A DNA stretch of 64,000 nt, taken from positions 288,496 to 352,495 of the forward strand of contig MEHQ01004134.1 in assembly GCA_008828725.1 (NCBI GenBank), written 5' to 3'. The notes under the pieces were generated by a model. That model was not told the DNA's origin and did no database searches. It saw only the letters and a program-made list of their open reading frames with translations. The DNA comes from Saccharina japonica. Its lineage: Eukaryota; Sar; Phaeophyceae; Laminariales; Laminariaceae. Each line of letters opens with the position of its first letter. Within the stretch, counting starts at the first letter, position 1. Position numbers and translations under genes: made by a program. Below are positions 22,905 through 33,700 of this stretch, in pieces.

Positions 22905-24770
22905 CGCGTCGACTAAAGAGGTAGCTGGAGAGAGAAATAAAGGCATTTCGTGCCCGAAGTTTCCTCTGAAATCTTGGTCATTTTTTTCCGGCATATATTC
23001 GCAGCCCTTTGAATTTTTATCTGGTTTGCACGAGAGACTGTACTCGATTCCTTCCACGCATAATAGGGCGGGCAACGAAAATAAATGGGATGGGGGAACA
23101 AACAAAATGGTTAGATGATACCGTACGTATACCGGTAATCTCTACGTAGATATATCCATTCACGAGCAGAAATGAGAGAGGACGCAACAAAAGCCACACG
23201 CCAACGACGACACACTCGCACAGCTTGCTTGCCGTGGATGTGTGCATGCATGCATGCATGCACTCTCTGCTGTAACTGCTGTGTGAGGTATGCCACCTGG
23301 TTATGTGTGTAACACGACAACCAACCACCGATTGTTACGTTGAGTCTGCGTTCTAATAAAAATGGCGAGGAGATTTCTCGATATCACGGTATATACCCCG
23401 TTGCATGCAGTAGGCAGTAGTAGCAATAGTACTGGTGGGTGGGGTCACCAGAAGCGGCGGCAGCTACGCCCCCCCCGGTACCCCTTACGACAGAAACCCC
23501 TCCATAAAACAGAAAACCCCTCTTCTTTAAGACCTTGTCAGGGAAAATTATAATCGAGAGAAAAAACCCTCCCTTCTACAACCCAGAAACAACGCGCAGG
23601 TGGAGCGTGTCCCCGGGGACACCCTTTCCATGCGAAACGGACCAAAAATAAAAAAAGGGACGAAGCACAGTCGTCGTAGTCAGTCAGCCCTACACGAAAT
23701 AAGGAGCAGCAGCAGCAGCAGCAAGCAACAGCAAGCGGGCAGTAAGCAGCAGAAGCAGAGTGGCTTGACAAACCGCTAGGCCCTCTGCTGTCGTATCTAT
23801 TTTTAAAGCAACACCCCCATCGTATGTATCTACCCGTTTGGAGGTCTGCCGCACCTAGTACAATGTAACCACGACCTACACAGAAATAGCAGAGTTCTTT
23901 CCGTATTGCTTGGCTTTTCTTGGGCGGCGTTTCCTCTTCATTAAACCCCGGCACCCCTCCCCACACATGTTCCTTTCCTCCTCAATGGTCGGAGTCACGG
24001 TAAGGCTGCGAGACACCGTTACGCCATGCAAACACGCCTACTTGAAACCCCGATTCCGTGGGGAAAAAAACGAGAACGCAGGGAAAGCCTCACGAGGCAA
24101 AAGTTTAGGGAAGATAGCAACACCCCCCACAACATTAACTCGAGAACGCTCACAAAGCTCTCCCCGTCCCTCCCTCCCCTCCCCCCTCCCCCGCCGCCTC
24201 CAAATTGGAAAACCGAACCGAAACGTCCCCAATAATAATTCAGATTGGAACACCAAACCGAACCAAAACGTTCCTATTAATAGAACAGCGACGAACAACA
24301 GCACCAGCTACTACTGTAGGCAGACTGGAAAAAAAAAAAAAACAGAATAGGCGAGAACCCAGAGACAACAACCACAGCAGCGGCAGCTGTGCCCAGTGCC
24401 ACAATAAGAAACAAGACCGCCACCCATAGCTCCTGTACACGGAGAGCAGGACAGAGTGCGCATTAATGTCTTCCATCGTATTCCATCCTACACACGTTTT
24501 TTTTTTCCCGCGGCGCGAAAAAAATTGCCGATACTCTCAAGGAGAGGGCGAGAGAGACAAAAACCAGAACTCCTATTTCCTCTGGTGCTAAGTAGCTCCC
24601 GCTTTTCTGCTTCTGCTCATGCCGCCGCCGCCGCCGCCGCTGCTGCTGCTGCCGCTACCGCTGCTGTTACTGCCGCTGCCGCTGCTGTTGCTGCCGCTGC
24701 TGTTGCTGATGATGATGCCGCCGTCTCGAGAGTCCATGTGATAACGTTGTATTGTGTCTCCTCTAGAGCC
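22905..24770. other. Gene-free stretch; GCC/GCT repeat at its end
   Basis: No exon is supported. A (GCAT)n tract lies at 23245-23262, CAG repeats at 23700-23760, a CCG/C-rich tract at 24160-24200, and a GCC/GCT trinucleotide tract at 24618-24725 that gives polyAla or polySer frames. The last part is probably 3' untranslated or flanking sequence of the minus-strand gene ending at 24773. Confidence 0.55.
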
Positions 24771-24772
24771 GC

Positions 24773-27700
24773 TTAGAGTGCCTTGGGCAAGTTGTTGATG
24801 TTGCCCTGGGCCTTCGGGGCGGCCTTCTTCGGGGCAGCCTGCTTTTGCGCGGCCGGATAGATGGGATGGATGGATGGATGAAGGGATGCACGCAGAGAAC
24901 GAACGAAGACCCCAGACGCGAAAACAGAACCGCACGCACGTATACGCAAGAAAAAAATAGATGATTTAGTCTAAAACGGACGATTTTTTTTGCAAGTTTT
25001 TCTATTTGTGTAGGTAGATTTTGTTTTTTTCGATATTTAGTCTAAAAAGGCCGTATTTTTTGCAAGTTTTTTTTTGTAGGTTGAAAAATGGCCGACCCAT
25101 TTTTAACAAAAGCGTAAAAACAGAGCATCTTCTACATAATATGACATATGCAGACAGTCCCCACGCGTCGCCCACTCCCCCTGCGACCACAAAATAAAAA
25201 AAATAAAAACTTGCTATCCGCACACGGTTCTGGGGACAAAACCCCACTTGAAATTAGTGTAAGATAATATTCGCACAATTCGTAGCTTAAGGACTACTGT
25301 GATATCGAGGATTTCGCCGAAACTCATCTTTGCAAGCTGAGTATTATACTTCGATCGCGCACGAGGAAAACACAATCTGAAGCCGCATAATTCAGGGAGC
25401 GTGTGTCTGTCTATACCGCATGCAGGATGTACATCCTGTATGAGGAGAACACAGTCTGAGGCTGTAGAATTCAGGGAGCGTGTGTCTTGTCTATACCGTG
25501 TATGGGGCGGACGCACCGGGCACGTTTCTCTCGTGTGTGGGGCAGACACCGAGGTGGGTCGGTACCTCGGGCCTACGCGGAACGGACTGACAAGACCTTG
25601 GGTGCCTCCCTAAATTTGTGCATAAGGAGACCGTACTTATCTAAGGGGAACGGGACCTGGTATCCACGCCTGAATACAAATGCATACATAAATACAACGT
25701 CCCCCTTCGGGATGACAACGCTCCCCTTCGAGATGATTGTGGCTGATAAGAAATAGCAGGTGCGTACTTCGTCTACGCGTGCGTATGTATAACGTACCCC
25801 TTCGGGGTGATTGTGGCTGATAAGAAATAGCAGGTGCGTATTTCGTCTACGCGTGCGTATGTATAACGTACCATGGACTCCGTAAATTATAAACGGTGCT
25901 TAGAGTTCGGTGCAGACTGGTAGTCTATACTTAAATTGGTAGATCCGTAGTCTAGATTATACCTGGTCAATACATACTTTACCTGGTAGTCTAGGTTATA
26001 CACCTGGTAGACAAAAAACTAGGGCTGGTCACTGGCACAGTATGTACTCCCACTACTAAATAGTAAGGTTGCGCAGTGTAATCTACTGATTGACCAGGCC
26101 ACTATAGTCGCCAGTAGGTTTTTACGTCACGTACATAAAAAGAGCCCGCCATAGCACAGTACGGAAGCCCGCCAAATGCGTTTCTGGAGGAGAGAGGAGA
26201 GACAGCATATTGTTGCAATCCAGTATACTGTTGCAACCCAGCATCCTGTTGCAACCCAGTATACTGTTGCAATCCAGTCGTATACTGATTTGATTTTTGA
26301 CGACAGAATTGTCGCTACTGACTGGAATGGAAGTCAACCAGTAGTGTCCGGCCCTACTAGAAAAAAACAAAAACAAAAAACCCCCCCGACAACAACCCAC
26401 CTTAGGCGCCGGCTTCGCGACCACCTTCTTAGCGGCAGGCGCAGCCTTCTTGGCTGTCGCTACCGGGCCCTTCTTCGCGGCGGGCGCAGCCTTCTTAGCC
26501 GCGGCCATGGGTCCCTTCTTAGCCGCCGGGGCGGGAGCGGCCTTCGACTTCTTCGCCATCTGTAATAAAAAAAACCGACGTCGCCGTATCGTACAGAGGA
26601 GGAGGGAAAGGGGTTAAAAACAAAAACGGGCAGAAAAAAAACGGGCTAACAACAAACCTACCTGATTTATTATTGTTTACTTGCAGCAGTTTTCTCGAAC
26701 CGAGAGGAAAAGGACCTTGTTTACTAGCAAGCCCCCTTAATCTATTTCCAGATGGTTTGCAGATATAGGCGCAACGCCTACTGGGGGGGGGGGGGGGGGT
26801 ACTCATTTTTTGCTTGCCCTTTGTCATTTGGCCATTGACCACGCATCCCTTTCGAAACGGAGCAGGAGGGGAGGGGGGGTACTCAATATCATGCATGGCC
26901 GTAGTCGTATGACCATAGACCCTCGCATGGAGGGGGTACGCCCACCTCCCTCTTCCTCGCTCGCGCCCTGTTTCGCCAACATACTAACTCAGTTTCCTCC
27001 GAACCTTTTCTCCCTCCCCCCCCCTCCCCTCCCGCCCAACGCATCACGGCGCTTCGCTTGTGGTGCGAGCAATGTCAGCCTAACCGGTGAAAACCCGACG
27101 TGCTCCGTCCCAGCATTGTAGGGATACGAGGGTCTATGGTCATATATACATATTTATACGAGTACGGCTATCCATGACATGAGTACCCCCCCCTTTCCCT
27201 CCCTCTCCCCCTACCTACCCCCCCCTCTCCCCTTACTCCCCCCCCCCCCCCCCCCCCCCCCGGACTGCGTACCTTCATCGGAGCCTTGGGGACAGGCGCA
27301 GACCAGCAGGGGACCGGTGGAGGAAGAAAGCGGAGAAGACCAACAGCGGATGAGAAGAAGATGCCGGCGAAAAAACAGCGAAGAGGGGTACAGGGGAAAA
27401 TAATTCGTTAGAGCTCAGCTCGCAGTTCGTAACAAGACTTTCCCTGATTTCTTCAACGATAATATCATAAACCGAATCGAACCGGACCGGACCGGACCGA
27501 GTCGAACCAATACACCGTCTCGTGTGCCATACAGTAGCTATTAATAGAAGAAAGGAGGGGAGGGGGGGAGCGTCATTTCGTAATATTTGCTGAATTTAGC
27601 GCGCTGCCCGCCTCAACACGCCTCCTTGTGTTACGAAAGGGTTTCCAGCTTGCGAAAAAATATATCTGCCGTAGCATCTGAGGCGAGAGACAGGCAATAA

Positions 27701-30700
27701 TTACGACGCCCGAGATACATACACACGGCTGACATGATAACGCAGACAGCGCTCGCGTCGACCCCCGCGTACTCGGACCCTCCCCCCCCCTGCACCCCTT
27801 CCTCCCTCCTTCCCTCCCTCCCTTTGTTTCAGGAGAGAGCGCAACGACATCCACCGTGCCTCGCTCATCAACCACCTCTCCATATATTCCGGTCGTAGTA
27901 CATGAAATGCTTCGTCAAAATATCGCTCGCCATACTATGGTTGTACCGCAGTGGTCCCCCTATGTATAGTGCCGGTATACGCCAGCCAACAATACCGGCA
28001 TAATATATAGCGGCAATCGGCGCTACTCCGCACATTGCCACACTGGTTAATCCCATCTACGCCAAGCGATTCCGACCAGGGAAGGAAGGAAGGAAGTGCT
28101 GAAATCTTCTCGCGGTAAAAATGCAAGGCAAGTACCGTAGTGGGGAGGAGGGAGGGAGGCGAAGAGCCTGCTTAGTGACCCCGGATCTGAGTTACGACTA
28201 AAGAGGGAGAGAAAATAGAAGGGCGAAGATAATAAATGGGATGGAAAAAAAAGGCACTATAAGTGGGCAACCGGTACTACTCAACAGGCACTATACAGGG
28301 ACCACCTAGAACTAAAAATATTACGGGGGAGCATAGTAAATAGGACAAAACATTGTTCGTAAAATATGGAACTATATATCAACTAGGCTTTAGTGTGTAC
28401 CGCGGGTTTCTATTTAAGTAGGCTATGTTCCCCTGTAATACTCTTATCTCTCTCATTTAAGTATGTACCTCTCAACAAAAAATATCGTTCATCCTGCTGT
28501 ACACCCCATCTCGTCTTAAGAATTGTCTCCTCTCACCACAATATCGCTCGTCAAAATCTCGCTCATGAAACATAGCAGCCCGCAAAGACGAGCTTCAGGA
28601 ACAAACACATCGTATCTCACAGCTGATACCACTCTGGGCGGAACTATAAGGATCACTGTGTCTTCATGTTAGTGTGTAAACGGTCCTTACACTCGTTCTT
28701 CTTTCAATTTCCAATTGATAGTTCTCGCGCCGAGAGCTCGGAACGCTTTTTGCCGTCTCCGGAACGGATTGCCCCTCCCCCTCCCACCCCACCCCCCACA
28801 ACAACGGTTCTTAGTACGATGCAGCTCACCCTATATATGCGACTCGCCCCAACACACCACGTTTCGCTTCGCGCTTGGTGCTAGCAAGCAAAGTCTGCCT
28901 GGTCGGTGAGAACCCGACATGCTCCGTCCCAGCATTGTAGGGATGCGAGGGTCTATGGTCATATGACTACGGCCATGCATGAAAATGAAATGCCGCCGCG
29001 ACTCACCGCCTTGGCTGCCGGCGCGGCGGGTTCACCGTCGGGGTTTCCGGACTTGTCCACGTACACGGGGAAGAACCGCCCGTAACCGTACTTAGCCGTC
29101 CACGACTTGTACTGGATTTCGTCAAATACATATAGGGGGCGTGTGGGAGGGGGGGGAGGGGGGGGGGGGGTTAGGAGAAGGGGGGGGGGTCCTGGGTTTC
29201 GTCAAAATACACATCGGAGGCGTGCGGGAGGGGGGGGGGCAGGAGAAGGTGGTGCTGTACTGATTTTCGTAAAATACATATCGGAGACGTGCGCGGGGGG
29301 GGAAGGGTCAGGAGTACAAGTGGTGGCGGCAGAGGAACGCGTGTTGACATGATTGCTGGCACATGATTAGCCAGCGTCTTACTGTGAACAATACTGGAGA
29401 ATGAAATTGTTTTTGTATCAAGACACAAAAACAACAAGAAGAATAACGAAATAAACAAACAAACAAACGAACAAACAAACAAACAAACGAACGAACGAAC
29501 GAACGAACGAACGAACGCACGAACAAACGAACACACAACCAAACGTTTCCATATTCGTAGCAGTATCGATCGGTGTACCTAAAAACACGGTTCGAGGGGG
29601 GTGACAAACCAACGGCAACGACGACACCAACAACACTAAACCTGACATCAACAACGACTACCACAAAAACACAACCAACAACAACAACAATCACGACCAC
29701 CAGCATCACCAACAACAATCATAACCACCAGCATCACCAACAACGAACCACAACAGAACAGGCCGCTAAGGATGCCATGGATGATGCCGTGCCTGGCCAC
29801 CACTCACAAGAGAAGGGTTTGTCGGGGTGTTGGCCTTGGCCAAGACTTCCGCTTTCAAGTCCATGCGGGCCTTGTTGTTCGAGGTCTGCCCGAACAGCTT
29901 CTGCAGCAGCGTGTAGTCCCCTGCAACCGAACCGAACGGAACGGAACCGAACCGAGACCAACCGAAACGAACCGAACCGGACCGGACCGGACCGAACCGA
30001 ACAAAACCGAGAGCCAATCCAAACGCGAACGAAACGGCAGACGGAAACAGGGAAACAGGAGAAAGACCAGAAAAAAAACGTGAGTTGAACTGTTAGAGCC
30101 CGTCGAGGCATCGCGGGACAAATCGATCGACGCCGGAAGCTCGATAAAAAAAAACACAGCATCAACACAAACTACAATTATACCTACCGTAATATCCATT
30201 TTGAGGACAACCGTAAACAATTATACCTACCGTAATATCCATTTTGAGGACAACCGTAAATCCTCCTCGGAATCGGAGCCGGATCATGTTTGGTATAGTA
30301 AAATAAATATTTGGAGGAGTTCCAAGTAGCGTTTCCCCCACAGCCAGGGATGGGTTTGGTGAACTTCGTCGTGGGACCCCGAGACTTATACCCGTAGAGC
30401 GAAGACGAGGCCTTCCTTTTTATCTACATAAGTATTATGTATACGTACGAACCATGCACGTGGGGCGGGTAAATGTAATCCCGCGCCATTTATACGTCAG
30501 CTGTGAAGAGAGCTTAACAACAACACCAAACAAAAATATCTATATATGTATGATACCTGGTAACTCCTTTTTAAAAAGTAACACAGATGCTGAGTTTTTG
30601 AGGAGGGGGGAGGGGGGGGTCGAGGCTTGCTTTCATGAACACGCCTGCGAGTGTTTTGAGACTACTGCTGTACATCAATGCGAGGCTTTCAAAGCTCTCC

Positions 30701-33700
30701 GAAAATATATTTTTTTTAAACTGGAAGGTCAAAATATTACCACTGCACTAGCACAAGGTGTTCGAAATCTCTGAAATCTCAAGGATTTCCCGAGACCTAT
30801 AAATGCTTCTAAAGCTGATCTTCTACATCTTCTACGAGTAAAAATATCTTCTATGAATAGATCTTCCATTTGAATTTTATAAATATATAGCTTCTAGATA
30901 ATTTACATAGATCATATACTTCGAAGTATACAGATATTCTATATAGATCTTCCAGAGCTTCTATTAATAGAGATTCTACAAAGATCTCTTCGTACATCTT
31001 CTATGAATAGATACATATTCTACCCGTACATCTTGTATGTACTGACTGTACATAGATCTTCTAGATAGTTTGTACAACGTCTCCCGACATGTACACAAAC
31101 AAAATGCTTACCCTCCGCTTGGACCTCGTCGGGCGTCTTGTTCAACGCGTAGCGCAGGCCCTGCTGCCCCATGTACTCCCCGAGCCACTCCTCCGAGGGG
31201 ATGAAGTCCGCCTCCCTCAGCAAGCCCATCCGGAGCGGGGTCGATGACGCGGCGGCGGTGGCGCGGGTGCTCGCTTGCGGCCTGGGAGTGACCAGGTCCG
31301 GCGCGTGTTGGACAGCCGAGGCCCATGGACGTGTACCAGTGCGTGCGAGCGTGCGAGCGTGCGAGAGCAAGGAGGGAACCAAAAGTGGAAGAGGGAATTG
31401 TTAGGAGATGTCAGAGACAAGAGGGTGGGGGGGGCGTACTCATTTGTTGCTTGCCTTAGTCATTTGACCATTGACCACGCATCCCTTTCGAGACGGAGCA
31501 CGTATGGGGGGGTGCACTTCATTTTCATGCATGGCCGTAGTCGTATGACCATTGACCAGGGGGGGGTGTACTTCGTTTTCATGCATGGCCGCAGTCGTAT
31601 GATCATAGACCCTCGCATCCCTACAATTGGGGGTTGGGGGGGTGGTATGGTGAGGTGTGTTATGTATGATATGGTGTGGCATATATCTACGTATGGTCAT
31701 TGTATCGTGTAGTTTAGTATAAATGTTCATTAATACTTCGTATTACTGGGAACTACTAGTAAATAGTGGACCAAATATTGATGGTCAAAATCGGAAAATA
31801 TATCGTTTTTGTGTAAACCGTAGGTCCTATATTGACAGTAAAAATCGGAAAATATATAGCTTTTTGTGTACACCGTAGGGTCCTGATTAGTATTACAGTA
31901 CTATTGTCCCCCGTCACAGCAAAAACAGAACATAACAAAGGCAGTAACACATTATTACCTGGTAGCATGTAACGGTTGATCTGCCTCGAGCAAACATTGA
32001 CCTTCAACACATTACCGCGGCACAGCAACTTATATGCAAACGGCCAATCCAAGTACGACGAGGAGGTGGGGGTTGTGTGTCTCTGGTGTGCTGGTGTCAT
32101 TCAGTTTTTTTTTTGTAGTACGTGTGCGAGCCTCGTCTATTTCCCATACCTTTTGCGTGAATGGCGTGCGGGATTTTCAAGTTGACGGTTTATAACGTGT
32201 CCAGCTGAGATGTTAGAACGGTCCTGATATACCCTACGTAGTCTACCGTAGTCTGGACTATGAATTAATTACGTAGTTTTTATTCGGGGCCAGACACACA
32301 CAAACAATACTGGTAATATAACCGGTATATACTGAAGATTCGTAAAAAATAACAATTATGCTTGCAATTAGTATCACATTGCAGTGGGGGTCCCCCTCTA
32401 AGGCGGTCTGAGTAAGGCGGTATCCCTATATAAGGCGGTCAAAATCGCTTGGCAATCGGGGAAATGGGCTCATAACCTGGAACGAACGAGGCGGCTCCCC
32501 CCAATAAGGCGGATATTGCCACACCACCGCATTACTGGTGGACCCTTACTGTATACCAAGGAATGTAAGTGCCACCTGTAACGACAATGTGAACGCTTGA
32601 GGCTGACGAGCTGACGAGCGACAAGAGACCGGAATCTAAAGAGTGCCAGGCGTCACGAAGAGGCAAGGTCGCCATAGTTATTTACATAGCCTCGAGTTTC
32701 TGCCTACTGCTGAAAATAAGGCGATCAGGCTCCCTACCTATATATACAAGTAACTGCATATATCACGTTTTGGGGACAAAATACTTAAATAAGAGTAGGA
32801 AAATCTAGGAGGGAAAAGGGGTTTACACGCCGTGTTCGTATATGCATGTTTGCACTGCTACTGATACCGTTGCCACATACACGATTTATGACCAATTCTA
32901 CAAGTCATGACCCTAAAAAGGTCCACAGGATCGAACCGTTCGTTACGAACTACATATTATACGCCTGGCTGTGCGTGTCTACAAAGTCTTCAGTCCTCCC
33001 CTCATGGCGGTATGGATATACAGCTACCTGGTATCAGTTATATACCAGGGTGCGTATGTTACAAGAGTATCAAAAGACAAGACCGAGGTCTTCGGTCTTA
33101 CGGGCCTTGAGATGGCAGTTCGCAGGTACAGCAGTGCATACATATGATACCAGCATACAAGGTACAAGTGTGTAAAGAGTAAAGAGTACCTGGTACTCGT
33201 ACGTGTACGTACTACCTGGTACTGCTGTACTGATGTCTGCTGTACAAATAAGTATGTCTACAGCATTACCTCGAGGGTAGCTTGATCGCACCACAACATC
33301 ACAAGGTCGAACGTCAACAGAAAAGAAACACGTTCCACCCGGGGTCACGTAGTCATCAAGACAATCAAGACACCTGGTAGTTGCCCTGGCAACGAGTATA
33401 TACCAGGAGGTGGGTATTAGGTGTTCGAGTATGATACCAGGTACAAGGTATGATACGTATTACTGTATGTGTGCATACGGTACGTAATGCCTAAGTACCG
33501 GTACTCGTAGTATACTCTATAGCATCATACCAGAGAGGGTATAGCGTATGATAGTCGTACAAGCTTCTGGGTGCTGTACGAGTGTACTCGTATATACCAG
33601 GTATGTACTCGTACTCGTAGCCGAACGAAGTACCAGGTATTGAATACCAGGTACGTACCAGGTACCTGGTTATATGGTAGCTGTGGACGTCCTTCAAAAG

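Noticed and set aside
29440-29545. CRISPR-like or phage-like direct repeats
   Set aside because: Eukaryotic sequence; these are simple tetranucleotide arrays without unique spacers. The 32-bp array at 60540 also lacks spacers.
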